Shown here piece by piece: positions 1-12,409 of a stretch of DNA of 64,000 nt; the first letter of the stretch is position 1, and each line of letters opens with the position of its first letter. Both the position numbers and the translations under genes were made by a program. The stretch spans positions 72,299,501 through 72,363,500 of the forward strand of contig NC_091690.1 of the NCBI RefSeq assembly GCF_041296265.1, written 5' to 3'. The notes under the pieces are model-generated. The model was not told the DNA's origin. It saw only the letters and a list, made by a program, of their open reading frames with translations, and made no database searches. This stretch comes from Equus caballus (taxonomy: Eukaryota; Chordata; Mammalia; Perissodactyla; Equidae).

Positions 1-2736
1 AAGGGAAAGAGGGTTGGGGAGCGCTGGCCTCAGAGCAGCCCCTACCTGTGCCCACCATTGTGACCTCCTCCCACAGTTTAACCACTGAAAGTTCTAGAAT
101 CCTCCCCCAAGGTGTGGCTTTTCACCTGAGTCCATGCCCACCCACTCCACCTCCCGTTGGTCTCTCAGGACTGCCTCTGGAATAGGCTCCAGCTTCACCC
201 CTGGCTGCTGCTCTTGACCAAATTCAGGCTTCAGCACCTCTTGCTGCATCATTCCAACAACCTCCTCACTGGTCTCTGAGCCTCCCATCTCTCCCTTCCA
301 ATCCATCCTCGACACCTGCACCAGCTTGCCCTGAACACAGGACGGACAGTGTCCTTCGCCTACTTGAGAACCACCAAGCACTCCCCATTCTTCTCTAGAT
401 TAAGTATAGCCCTGGCATACAAGGCCCTCCGCCAAAGGACGCTGTGGGCATCTTTGACCTCATTTCCCATTTCCCCACTTCAGCAAGTGGGGTTTCTTGA
501 TCAGCTGGTCCTCCATGTTGGTCCTCTGGCCCTGGCCCATCCCAGACTGCACAGAGAAGCAGGATAAGTAGACCCCGTCCCTGCCTTTGGGGCTCCCATC
601 CAGGGGGAAATCATTGCTGTGAATGAGCTTAACCCTGCAAGAAGGTGTGAGAGCACAGGCAGCTGGGGACAAAGGAGTTTTAGAAGGGAAACCCTGCCTG
701 ACAGTTCAGCTCCCTGGCCAGGGGAAAACAGGCTCCCCCAGGGAGAGAGACCCAGCCCATGAGGCAAAGCCCAGGAAGTGCTCCCTGTGGGGCCTGGCAC
801 ATGGAAAACACTCCACACCAGGGGACCAAAGGTGGAGAATGCACTAGAGTCACACAGCCGTGGGGGGAGTCCCACCTCTGCTTGTTGTGTGACCTCAGGT
901 CATCTCATGTGTCTGGGCTTCAGTTTGATGAAAGTGGAGTAGAAATACCTGCCTTGAGGGTTCTTCTATTAGAGCATGGGTGGTCACCGAAGGTTTTGAA
1001 GAAGGGACACTGTACAACCAGTAAGAGACACTAGAGAACACAACCCCCGAGGGCCTTCCCAGCTCTGAGAGTCAGGCGCTAGATTCCTGATGCTGAGGTT
1101 CTGAGCAGCCCAGCTCACTTCAGAGGAAGGGAAGGGCAGGGGAAACGCCAGGGTGTGGGAGGAGAGAGGCTAACAGGATGGGAGAGGCAGCTGCCCCCAC
1201 ACACCGCGTTCATTCCAGCCGCAGGCAGAGGAGCCGGAGCCTCCCCGCGGGGGACTCAGCCACCTGGCAGCTGCTGGTCTTCTGTGGGGCAGAGGGGAGT
1301 GAGGAAGGAGGCAGGGGGAGGATGGAGTTCCCCTAGCACGCCTGCAGCACACCACCCTCCCAAGGAGCCAGATCCTTCTTGGACCCTCTCAGGGAGGCGA
1401 CACAGAAAGGCAGGGAGGCAGGCTGTGGCAGGAGCACTGCAGACAGAGCCCAAGGCCTGGCTGTGTGACGGGCACAGGTCTCAGCCTCTCTGGACCCATT
1501 TTCTTCCTTTACCAAACTGGGCAGTGACGCCCACCCAGCCTTCCTTGCCAAGCTGTTGTTCCATATGCTTAGCATTTAACTCCCCACAGATGGGTTTGCA
1601 TATAATTTAATAACTGCAAAGGGCTTTGTATGCCCTCAATAAAAAGCAAGATCATGGGTATCCACACTACGACATCGGCTGGGCCCCTGGGTAGAATGGT
1701 GAAGAGAGCCTTTTTGCCATCAGAAGCTGGTTGGAGTTCTGTGACTTTGAGCCAGTCCCTTTCCATCTTAAACTTCTATTTTCTCATCTGTAAAATGAAT
1801 TTAAATGCTGCCCTGCCTTCTGCCCAGGGCTGTTTTGAGCCTAGGATATGTCGATGCAAATAATCCATAACCAACCTACAAATCAAGATTGGGGTGAGTT
1901 TATTATGAGCCAAAGTGAGGATTATAACCTGGGAAGTTTATAGAGAACTTCTCTGGGCGTTCCAGAGAAGCATGGGTTTCAGTACAGTCTTATATCTTTT
2001 TAGAACAAAGAAGATACATTTTCAAAGAGATATTCAGTTGCAAATTAGCAGGTCAACATGACCATGATGCCAGGAAAGGGACTAATCTGGGCGTTACCAA
2101 TAGGGCCTTACCAACAGGGCAATAGGGCGTAGGAGGGGAAGGATTCATTCTTTATTGCAAGAGAGACTCCTTGCTTTAATGGATAAGCAGATGTACAATG
2201 TATGTTTGATAGGCCATAAGTCAGGCTTTCTAGTTCAAGCCCAATTAGTTTTGAACTCTAATAGTTACCCATATACCTCAATATGTGGAAATCTCTTGTC
2301 AGATAGCAGAGTGAACTGGGCTCTGACGCTGGTGGCTGGGAACACTGAGCAAGCTCATGTCTCTGAGCCTCAGTTTGCTCATTGGGAAGAAGAGGAAAAG
2401 AGCAGCTACCTGTCAGGAAGTTGTGAGATTTCAGTAAGATCATGTGTAAAGGTCCACCGGGAGGGCCTCATGGCCAGGTCCTTCCTCCTTCCCTAAGCCG
2501 TGCCCTAGGCTCTCGTTCATGCCTTTCTCCTACCTGGAACAACCTTCCCTCTTCTCCAGCTGCTGAATCCTGCCCATCTTTCCGGGCCTAACTCATGGGA
2601 CCCTCCTCCCAAACCCCACCATGAAATGGCTCCTATTCTACATCACAAATGAGAGGGAGGGTCTCTCCCTCCTTTGAGTCACTCCTAGTTCCTTCCCTCT
2701 GACACTGGTCTAGTCCATCTTGCACTACAGTTATTT

Positions 2737-3039
2737 TTTTTCTTAAAGATTGGCACCTGAGCTAACATTTGTTGCCAATCTTTTTCTCCTCCTCCTCCCC
2801 CTCTCCCTCCCCCTCTCCCTCCCCCTCCTCCTCCTCCTCCTCCTCCTCCTCCGCAAAGCCCCCCAGTACATAGTCGTATATTCTAGTTGTAGGTCCTTCT
2901 GGTTGTGCTATGTGGGATGCCACCTCAGCGTGGCCTGATGAACGGTGCCACGTCCACGTCTAGAATCCAAACCAGTGAAACCCTGGGCCACCGAAGCAGA
3001 GAGTGCAAACTTAACCACTCGGCCCCGGGGGCCGGCCCA
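2737..3039 (-). repeat. ERE-type tRNA-derived SINE
   Basis: The element is inverted: the GGGGCCGGCC head lies at the right end, near 3028-3038, and the tail with TTGGCAACA-like motifs and a long pyrimidine run lies at the left. It is flanked by a 15-bp direct repeat, gcactacagttattt, at 2722-2736 and 3040-3054. This is the target-site duplication expected of LINE-driven SINE insertion. Confidence 0.9.
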
Positions 3040-3538
3040 GCACTACAGTTATTTGTGGGCGTGTCTAATGCCCCACAAGACTCCTTGAGAGCTCCTTGTG
3101 GGCAGGCCACACAGACTGTTTTCATTCATCTCCGGATTTCCCTGAGTGCCAAGCACAGAACCTGGCATGGGGTGGTCTTATGGAGGGTCCATAGGCCATG
3201 GCAAGGATTTTGGACTTTGTTCTGAATAATAGGGAGGGGCCACTGGACAGTTTTAAAATGGGAGTGACATGATCTGATTTATGTATACTTAAACACTAGG
3301 TTAGGTCCCTGTCAGGAATATTTTCTCCTGCATCTGCTCTCCAGGCCTAACACTCCAAAATCAGTGTGTAATTTCCTTTACAGTGTAGTGGCCATTAAAA
3401 TGCATACAATCATTATATCTAAGTTATACCTCAATTATAAAAGTTTAAAAAAGAAAAATAAAATTTTAAACTTCATGCTGGGAAGGATCAAAATAAAAAC
3501 ATCCCCTTCCTCAGGGCAGGATTTAAAAGCAGTCCCTC

Positions 3539-3834
3539 TAGGTGGCCCCGGGGCCGAGTGGTTAAGTTCCCACGCTCCACTTCCACGGCCCAGGGTTTCA
3601 CAGGTTTGGATCATGGGCGCGGCCGTGGCACCACTCATCAGGCCATGCTGGGGTGGCATCCCACATAGCACAACCAGAGGCACTTACGACTAGGATATAC
3701 AACTGTGTACTGGGGGCTTTAGGGAGAAGAAGAAGAAGAAGAAGAAAAAAAAAAAAAAGATTGGCAACTGATGTTAGCTCAGGTGCCAATCTTTAAAAAA
3801 ACAGAGAGAGAAAGCAAGAAAAGAAAAGAAAAAA
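3539..3834 (+). repeat. ERE-type SINE
   Basis: Sense-orientation copy with the gtggttaag A-box region near the start and an AGAAGAAG/poly(A) tail. It is flanked by a 16-bp target-site duplication with one mismatch (ttaaaagcagtccctc at 3523-3538, ttaaaagtagtccctc at 3835-3850). Confidence 0.9.
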
Positions 3835-3991
3835 TTAAAAGTAGTCCCTCCACACTATGATCCAGGCTTCTAGACTGGGATCCGGGAGCTGGTGAGTTCC
3901 AACCTCAGGTCATCCTCCCCATCTCACCTCCTTCATTCCCTTTGAATAATTCTACACTTACCTGTCTTCCTGAATGTAAGCTTCTTAAGGG

Positions 3992-4600
3992 TGTAGGGGA
4001 GGAAGACAAATCCTCTACCCTCTAGGTCCTTCTGGCTGGTCTAAGAATTAAATTGACATGAGACAGAACAACAGGAGAAAATCAAACAAAGTTTAATAAC
4101 ATGTAAACATGGGAGGAACCCAGGAAAACTGAGTAACTCGCTAGAATGGCGCAGGTCACTACCTTAAATACCATCATCAGCTAAAGACAAAAGAGGATGT
4201 TGGGGGTCGAGGGAGTCAGTTATGGGAGATTACCAGAAAAAGCACAGTAAACAAGAGTAAAGTTATTATGCAGATTTAAGTCCTTGCCTTCTGCACCAAG
4301 AGATTCTAGAGATAAGGACATCCCCTTCTTGCTGGTACAGAGAGGGGGACACATTTACAGATGGAGATTTCCCTTACAAATGTAAATATCTCTTACAAAG
4401 GACAACTTCTACTTGGTTTTCAGAGCTTCTCCCATGTCTGCAGTTTTTTAAAAATAGGCAGCCTAAAATAATCCTCATGCCAAGAGACACATCTTGAGGT
4501 GGCAAATTCTGCTTCCTTACAAGGGCAAGGGTCAAACACAATTCATTCCATATCTTTCCTTCCCCAGTGCCTACCACAGCGGTCAAGAATTATCTGACCA
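3992..4600 (-). repeat. LTR-like fossil, possibly ERV1 class
   Basis: The stretch starts TGTAGGGGAGG on the plus strand. Read on the minus strand it ends as LTRs do, in CA. The right edge is not sharp and an ERE SINE sits just beyond it. The family name is a guess from general appearance. It is an old solitary fossil with no internal region seen. Confidence 0.3.
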
Positions 4601-4651
4601 TTGAGATAGTCACTTACACCTTACCATGAATTAGCACATCAGCTCCTTCTT

Positions 4652-4899
4652 TTTTTTTTTTTTAAAGATTGGCACCTGAGCTGACAGCTGTTGCCAATCT
4701 TTTTTTTTTTTCTTCCCAAAGTGCCCCAGTACATAGTTGTGTATTCTAGTTGTAGGTCCTTCTAGTTGTGGCATGTGGGATGCCACCTTAGCATGGCCTG
4801 ACGAGCGGTGTCATGTCCGCACCCAGGATCCGAATTAGTGAAACCCCTCGACGAAGCAGAGCGTGCAAACTTCACCACTTGGCCACGGGGCCAGCCGCC
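4652..4899 (-). repeat. ERE-type SINE
   Basis: Inverted copy ending with ggccacggggccagcc at the right. The short direct repeat ctccttctt flanks it on both sides (about 4643-4651 and 4902-4910). Confidence 0.85.
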
Positions 4900-4910
4900 A
4901 ACTCCTTCTT

Positions 4911-6464
4911 AAGAATAGGCTTTTCCAGAGAGAAGTCGCAGCAAGCATAAGAGTCCAGAGTATTGTGTGGGTTGAGGAAACAGCACAGAAAGAACCAGAG
5001 TTATAGATTGCAGTCCTGAAAGAAGCCTCAGGAATTGTTACCCCTATCTTTTGGCATCCAATTTACCACTATTGAACAGGTAGCATATAATTCCCATTTA
5101 TCCAAGAGATGTTAAATGACATACCCAAGGCCCCATCACCTATTAATAAGTCATGAGGACAGGACAGGAGCTCAGGTTTCCTCACCACAGGACCCAAGTT
5201 TTTCTATCGTCCTTGGAGGGACAAGGGCACACAACTTACAACTCTTTGGGACTGGCCCTGGTTCCAGGGGTGAGGACACTGAAGGGTCCAGGATACTACC
5301 ACAAAATAATTATGTGTGAGTTGAGGTGCCAATGGGTGTGAACTCCTAAGCGATGACATCAGCACCAAAGGCCTGATACACAGAGGTCCAGGTTGTAAGA
5401 ACACAGGGCTTTCCATGACAGGTATGCCAGCTTCCCAAGGAAACCAAGGCTAAACCAGGACCTTCAGATGCAAACATGCACCTGGTCAACCAGCAGTAAG
5501 ATGGTGCAGGCACACATGTGTGTGAGGGGGGATGGGGCACATTGCCGTGACCCAAAACTGATCCTCCTCTGTCTGAGAAGTTTGTCCTCTTCAGCTGAGA
5601 AGGGACACCCTCAAAAGTATGAGGAAAGAAAGGGCATGTGCCAAGCCAGGCAGATCAGCAGACACCACCCTGGACATAAGCCGCAGGACCCCCTTCAGCC
5701 ACACCTCCCTCCGCGCTCTGGGGGGCAGAGCAGCAGGGCAGCCCGGGGCCAGTCTCCCTCCCTCCTCCATGGCAGCACATCAGCCCTGGAATCTAGGAAA
5801 TGGCACTAGTAACAGACTAAACATCTTTAGTGACAGAGAAGGCATCACAGGCTGAGAAGGACTTTGTTTAATAACAGTATATTCAGGCAGCCTGGCAAAA
5901 AAAAAAAGCTTTTGTCCAAGATGACTAGCAGTTTCATTAAGTCATAAGGCATGTTTGTTTCGCTGATTTGGGATAGAAAGACCCGAAGTGATAAGACTTG
6001 GCAGGCTCTCCGTGCACCTCAGGGAGCAGGCATTTCCCAGGAAGCAGCTTGATGCTGGGGAAAGAAAGCAGGGTTGTAGGGTAGAGGGAACCAGCTCTGG
6101 TCCCTGCCTGAGCCTCAGTTTCCTTCTCTATACAATGAAGATCCACCACCAGCTCTGCCTGCTCTTTGTTGGGGAGAGAGGGGAGGGTGAGGATTGCAAG
6201 AGAGAAGGGATGCAAAACTGACCTGATTTTATAAGCCAAATCCACATGGCTAATCATGGCAGTGCCCAGGCTTTTCACTTACTAAAGCCCCTCTGGGTGC
6301 TGAGGGGAGCCTGGGCACAGGCCCAGATGGCACAGGCTCCATCCGTGGCCTCTGGCCTGTCTCTTGAAGCCTCCTCCCTGCAATAAAGCCCAGGGCTGCA
6401 GAGCAGCCTCTCTCCTTGGACCTCTGCCGGACCCTGGAGAGACTGGGCAGAGCCTTCCGGGACC
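4911..6464 (+). other. UCP3: UCP3 upstream region, holding its unplaced noncoding exon 1
   Basis: UCP3 genes have a noncoding first exon, and the start codon lies in exon 2. The exon that holds the ATG must begin somewhere in about 6370-6440, because the sequence from roughly 6388 (cccagggctgcagagcagcc) resembles my memory of the human 5' UTR. Exon 1 itself was not placed. A GC-richer block at 5690-5780 is one candidate for promoter or exon 1. No clear TATA box was found next to it. Confidence 0.4.
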
Positions 6465-9400
6465 ATGGTTGGACTGAAGCCTTCGGAGGTGCCTCCCACA
6501 ACAGCTGTGAAGTTCCTGGGGGCGGGCACAGCAGCCTGTTTTGCTGACCTCTTCACTTTCCCACTGGACACAGCCAAGGTCCGCCTGCAGGTAGGTGCTC
6601 TTTGGCCAAAGGTCATTGTTCACATCAAAGGAGGGGCTCAGTTCACCACAGCATGCTCTTCCTCACACAGAACCCTGAGCAGGTCACTCACTCCGCTGCT
6701 TACCATCCTGCCTTGCTACCTCCCCATCACCATCGCGCAAGCCAAAATATCTTAATTCCTCGGCATGACATGACAGGGCCCCTCATGGCCTACCCCTATG
6801 TTGTAAAGTGTGAAGTCAAAATAAGTGATCTCGGGAAAGCCACTGACCATGTGTAGTGGGAAAAACAACCTGCCCTCTGTTTGCTCTGAGGATCAAACAC
6901 CACCTGGTGAATAACAGTCTGTGGCATAAACGGCTGTGCAAACCTCAGTTACTCTCACTGGGATGTGATAGCTGTGGCCATGCTTGTTCTCAACGCCCAG
7001 CCCCAGCACGCCCAGCCCCAGCCAGGTCCTCTGCTCACAGACCCATCTGCCCCCTACCCAGCTCCTCATGCCTCTGTGGGGGTGCCCCTCAGATCCAGGG
7101 GGAGAACCAGGCGGCCCACGTGGCCCAGAGTATCCACTACCGCGGCGTGCTGGGCACCATCCTGACCATGGTGCGCACCGAGGGCCCCCGCAGCCCCTAC
7201 AACGGGCTGGTCGCCGGCCTACAGCGCCAGATGAGCTTCGCCTCCATCCGCATTGGCCTCTACGACTCTGTCAAGCAGTTCTACACCCCCAAAGGATCAG
7301 ACCGTGAGTGCCCGGTATCCCGTGGACACCAAGGAGGTGGGCAGAAACAGAATCTAGGCAGGGGTCAGGAGACCAGGGCAGTGCAGACTCAGAGGCAGAG
7401 CTGGGGCGTGAGGAACTGGTAACAGAAACTCACAAGGAGACTCAGATCCGCTAGACGTCATGGAAGCTCCAGAAACCTAACCCAGGAGAAGTGGCAGACA
7501 TCACGCAGGGGCAGGAGCAGCATCAGGCCCAGAGAGGTGCCGAGTGGCAGGGCACTGGCCCACTCTGTCTCCTTCTCCCCAGACTCCAGCATCACTACCC
7601 GGATTTTGGCAGGCTGCACTACGGGGGCCATGGCAGTAACCTGTGCCCAGCCCACAGATGTGGTGAAGGTCCGATTTCAGGCCAGCGTGCAACTTGGGGC
7701 CAGGAGTGACAGGAAGTACAGCGGGACAATGGATGCCTACAGGACCATCGCCAGGGAGGAAGGGGTCAGGGGCCTATGGAAAGGTAGGTCTGGACTCCAG
7801 GCTCGGGGGGCCGTAGGCAGAGCTTTCCCTACCCTAGGGCTGGGGCAGGGAATTGAGCAAGGAGGGAACTCCCAACGTGATGTATTCTAGTGATGCCAAA
7901 AGAACATCCCAACCGAAAATCTCACTGACCTGTCACAGTGCTGCAAATTCAGTTCAATTTGCCACCCCTTCACCATGTGCAGGCTGCTGTGAGGGAGACA
8001 GAAATGAACAGAAGACACCTTCCACGCCCTCATGGCTTTCACAGACACGCAGGAGATGAGATGTGTCAAGGAGCAGCCATGTGACAGGGCAGGATGTGCT
8101 TGGTTCACGCTGAGGGACAGGTCCAGGGGCAGGAGAGGCCATGCGGGCTCTGGAAGGAAGGTGGCACTTAAGCAGGGCCTCAAAGGCTCAATGGGCTCTC
8201 GGTGCCTGGAGACGGGAGGCAAGGGCCTTCCAAGCAAAGATTTAAGAGAGGTGACTGCAGGGCATAGAGAAGAAACAGAGGCCACTGGAGGAGGCAGCTG
8301 TGAGAAGTAGGGCGCAAGGAGATGCTGTGAGGAGGGGACTTCCATGGGAGCAGGGCTTTAGGGTTCCCCACATGTCTAAATGGTGGCCACCTTGACAAAT
8401 GCTGGAGTCTCTTCCACATGTGGACCAGGGGTCACATGAATTCTAGCAGAAGAAACAGTGACCCAGTGAAGGTTAAGGGCAGGACACCTAGGTCACAGCC
8501 TGACTTGCTGTGTGCCCTCCTGGAGCCTGGCCCTCATCTGTGAAACCAGGGGGTTGGTCCTAATGCTCTCCCCGGGCCCTGCCAGGGCCACATTCTGTCA
8601 CTGATCCAAGAGCCCAGCCTCCCTCTTCCAAGGAAGACTTTCTTTTCTGGTTCTGGCCAGGACTCAGGGAGGCATATTTTAGTTTTGATAGATTTTGCAG
8701 ATTATCCTCCAAAATGTGGGCCCAAACAAACACAAGAGATCCTCTCTATTTTCTGTCTCTAAGGCAGTCATGGATTCTCTGAGAATTGTTAACGCTGGAA
8801 AGGAAAGTGTGGAATCTGCTCAACTGAGGTGGGCTCCTCTGAGACCACTGGAACGGGGCACTATGCTCCCCAAACTGGGGCCTGTGGCCTTGCAGCCAAG
8901 GGGTCCACTGCTCCTATTCCTCATTCATCAGCCCCACCTCCCTTCCTAACAGGAACTTTGCCCAACGTCACAAGGAATGCCATCGTCAACTGTGGTGAGA
9001 TGGTGACCTATGACATCATCAAGGAGAAGCTGCTAGACTATCACCTGTTCACCGGTGAGGCCCTGGGCTCCAGGCACACAGCCCTCCAACAGCAGGGAGG
9101 GAACCTGGAACTCCACAGAGTGGGCACCACCCAGAGGCAACTAGACTTTAAAAGGAGCAGAGGGAAGAGTGGCACCCAGGAAAAAGTGCCCAGTACATCA
9201 TTGTGAAGAGTAGGAAAGAACCGTAAATGGGAGGACAGAGACCTGGGTTCCAGCCCAGCACCACTTCTCATCATGCGTCTTTAAGCAAGGGTCACCTTCT
9301 CTGACTGCAGTTTCCTAGACGAAGTGGTTGGGCTGATAACTTTCCAATTCTGGAATGGCCCAGTTCTGTCTCGAGTACTTACCAAGAGCTCTGTCTGGGC

Positions 9401-12400
9401 ACTGTGAGAGATTTGGAAAACACTACCCTTACACTCAAGGAGTTCACAGTTTAGTCAGAGACGGACAATGACCACACAGAACAGAAAGTAAGTGCGTGCC
9501 CCCTCTCACAGCCCCGTATTTGCTCTTGCCTTCCCTGCTACAGACAACTTCCCCTGCCACTTTGTCTCTGCCTTTGGAGCCGGCTTCTGTGCCACGGTGG
9601 TGGCCTCCCCAGTGGACGTGGTGAAGACCCGGTATATGAACTCACCCTTAGGCCAGTACCGCAGCCCCCTGGACTGTATGCTGAAGATGGTGGCCCAGGA
9701 GGGCCCCACGGCCTTCTATAAGGGGTGAGCCTCCCCACGGCCTCCAGCACTCCCTCCCAGAGAACTCAGGCCTCCCCCTCTCCCCTCCCTCCCACCCTTC
9801 CTTCCATGTATAATGTGCCTACCATGGGTCCATCTGGGGATGCAGTGGTGAACAGCACAGATGTAAATGCCACAAAGGAAAAGTATAAAGAATGATGGAA
9901 GTAAAAAAAAAACAGTAGATTAAATCTGATTTGAAAAGTCAGGGAAGGCTTAGCTGAAAAAAGGAGTCTAGGCATGGGTCAAAGAGCTGTCTATCCCCAA
10001 ACTTATTGGGCAGGGGAGAAGGAGAAAATGGTAGTTGGTAATCCTGAAACTTGTCCCCAGCCCGCTGCTACAACCATGGGTCACTGCACTTCACGGCAGC
10101 TGAGGTGCCCAACACATGTCACGTTTTCTTGCTTCTGTGTCTTGGCATTCCCTCTGCATGGAATGCCTTTCCCACACCATCCACATGCTCTAAATCTTAG
10201 CTGTCCTTCAAGACTCATTCAAATGCCCCCTCCTCCCCAACACTCCCATGTATAAATTTTCCCTCCTCCCTGTGAACTTTAGCAGTACTTGCTTGATACC
10301 ATTTTTATGGTATTTACCATCTCCTGCTTTGTATTATGGTACTTGTAGGTTTAAATTAGCCCCCATGCTAGAGTGCAAGCTCCTTGAAGCCAAGGACTGG
10401 TGGCTCATACATCTTTCATCTCCCAGAGTCCCTAGCACGAAGCCAGCACTCAGCAACGTACGTTATTAACAGTCGTCATGATTGCCAAGTTACTATGATT
10501 AGGCCTTGTGCTAAGCACTTTATATATTATCTCACCAACCCCCTGAACTGGGCAGTATTCTGCACATTTACTGAGGGAGAGACTGAGACTCAGAAAGGTC
10601 AAGTAACTTGTCCAAGATCACAAAGTTTAAACGGCAGAGCCACGGCTCAAACCCAGATCTTCAGACCCCACCCAACAACATATTGTCGTCCATCCTACTG
10701 CTAAGCCCTTTGCTTGGCCCTCTCGCCTCCCACCACCAATGATCGTTTTCTGGCACCCGGTGTGAGATTGGACCCAACAAGCAAACAAGCTCTCACTCTG
10801 GGAATGACATAAAAAGCTGTGTTTCAATTGACAGACTGCTCTTTTCCTGTAAGTGCCTTTATCATTACAATCTTCAAGGGGCTGGCCCAGTGGCACAGCA
10901 GTTAAGTGCATATGTTCTGCTTCAGTAGCCCAGGGTTCACTAGTTCGGATCCCAGGTGGGGACGTGGCACTGCTTGGCAAGCCATGCTGTGGTAGGCATC
11001 CCACATTTAAAGTAGAGGAAGATAGGCACAGATATTAGCTCAGGGCCAGTCTTCCTCAGCAAAAAAAGAGGAGGATTGGCAGCAGATGTTAGCTCAAGGC
11101 TAATCTTCCTCAAAAAAAAATTAAGTTAAAAAAGATTTTTTAAAAATCTTCAGCTATATCCACTTGTCACAGTTTATTCTTTCACTTGGCAAATATTTAC
11201 TGAGCATCTCATGGTGCTGGGCCTGTGCAATGCTTCCCTGAAAGAGCAGCAGACAAGTAGGTGACATTTATTGAGCATTTACTGATACTGGGCCCTATGC
11301 TGTGTGCTGAACATTAACTCATTTAATGCTCACAACTCTATGAGCTAAACACTGCTATTTTCCTCATTTTACAGGTAAGGAAACTGAGGCTCAGAGAGAT
11401 TAACTTGTCCAAGGTCGTGAAGCTAGAAACTGGTAGAGGTAGGATTTGAACCCAGGTCTGACTCCAGAGCTCACATTCATTGCCACGGTGCTCCACTTCC
11501 TGTGAGGGACCTAGGCTGAGGGTTCAGGAGAGGCCTTGGCATGAGGTTGTAATGTCCAAGCTGAGTCCTACAGAGCCAAGAGCAACCAGCCAGGCAAGGA
11601 GGAGAGCAGGGGACATTCCAAGCAAAGGAGCAGCATGGACAAAGGCACAGAAGGAAGGGTCTGGCAGGAGCAGAGAGGACTAGGAGGGGAATAGCGGAGT
11701 GAGAGGCAAAGAGGAGGGCAGGGGCCACAGCTGTGAGGTAGGGACTCTCCCAGCCACTTTATCACAGGACAGGCAGGCTTTTTCGAGGTTAGCTAAATTT
11801 GGCGTTACACTGTCTTCGCCCTGCGGCACCCCAGCTTCTCGGCGCCCTGGCAGGGGCCTCCTCAGGGGTGGCCACTCAGGATGCAAATAAGCCCAGAAAC
11901 CCGCAGCAGCAGGGCGGAATCAGGTCAGACGGCTCAGTTGAACCCGTCTCTGACATTTACTGTGTGGTTGTAGTTGAACTGCTTGACCTGCCTGGGCCTC
12001 AGCTTCTGAAAAAGAAAACTGGCAACAACCATAACTACGTTATAGGACATGAGAATTAACTACCTGACACAATAACCGGGCTCAAAACATCAGTTTTCTT
12101 TCCTTTTCTGACTCCAACTTCTGCCTAAATTCTTTCAGCAAGGAAGAAAAAGATGGAACAGATGTCAGAAAATGCCCATGACTAACAGAAGTCCAGGTCC
12201 TCTGGCACTAACACCGTGAATGGGGAAAGCACAGCGGATCTATTTGAGACCCTTAGTCCACTCCACCTGATGTTTTGGTTATTTCTCTCATCAGATTTAC
12301 CCCCTCCTTTTTGCGTTTGGGATCCTGGAATGTGGTGATGTTCGTAACCTACGAGCAGCTGAAACGGGCCTTGATGAAAGTCCAGATGCTACGGGAATCT

Positions 12401-12409
12401 CCATTTTGA
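6465..12409 (+). CDS. UCP3: Mitochondrial uncoupling protein 3 (SLC25A9)
   Basis: Six coding exons join in frame: 6465-6590, 7093-7303, 7583-7783, 8953-9054, 9544-9724 and 12295-12409. They total 936 nt, or 311 aa plus TGA, one residue shorter than human (312) because of a codon lost in exon 4. All junctions are GT-AG. Three mitochondrial carrier signatures are present: PLDTAKVR at residues 33-40, PTDVVKVR at 136-143 and PVDVVKTR at 236-243. The protein is an inner-membrane anion/proton carrier of muscle and brown fat linked to fatty-acid metabolism. The start codon gaccATGG has a strong context. The gene is an intact tandem paralogue of UCP2, about 24 kb downstream. Where human has QVYTPKG at the end of exon 3 this protein has QFYTPKG, like UCP2. 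Confidence 0.97.
9725..9727 (+). other. UCP3: Intron 6 read-through stop giving the short UCP3S form
   Basis: If the exon 6 donor (GT at 9725-9726) is not used, the frame reads AAG GGG TGA and stops at once after residue 274. Human UCP3S is a 275-aa form made the same way by polyadenylation within intron 6, so the arrangement is conserved. I saw no AATAAA in intron 6 (9725-12294). The nearest variant signal is ATTAAA at about 9919-9924. Confidence 0.6.
9780..11770. repeat. L2 and MIR relics in UCP3 intron 6
   Basis: The rest of the 2.6-kb intron 6 is old repeat. L2-like pieces lie at about 9830-9970, 10100-10450 (antisense) and 11500-11770 (sense). Two antisense MIR copies lie at about 10480-10680 and 11255-11480, recognisable by GAGGAAACTGAGGCTCAGAG-type and GATTTGAACCCAGGTCTG-type cores. 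Boundaries are approximate. Confidence 0.65.
10878..11144 (+). repeat. ERE-type SINE in UCP3 intron 6
   Basis: Sense copy beginning ggggctggcccagtggcaca, with two internal AGGAGGATTGGCAGCAGATG-like tail modules and an A-rich end. A short aatcttca direct repeat flanks it. Confidence 0.85.

Larger units (their letters stand above)
1..5000. other. Repeat-rich sequence upstream of UCP3
   Basis: No exon could be supported here. About 400-560 resembles an antisense LINE-2 tail. MIR-like pieces lie near 860-1000, 1735-1860 and 2320-2450, and an L2-like piece lies at 2500-2720. Three ERE SINEs and one LTR-like stretch are listed separately. About 1868-2290 looks like a diverged interspersed repeat on the minus strand, possibly an LTR, which I could not name. 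In human the next gene on this side is C2CD3, but I could not recognise its last exon. Confidence 0.5.

Noticed and set aside
1-400. Possible C2CD3 last exon by synteny
   Set aside because: A polypyrimidine/cag occurs near 76, but no reading frame after it matched any C2CD3 C-terminal sequence that I can recall.
2790-2855. Pyrimidine repeat resembling a regulatory tract
   Set aside because: It is the expanded tail of an inserted ERE SINE.
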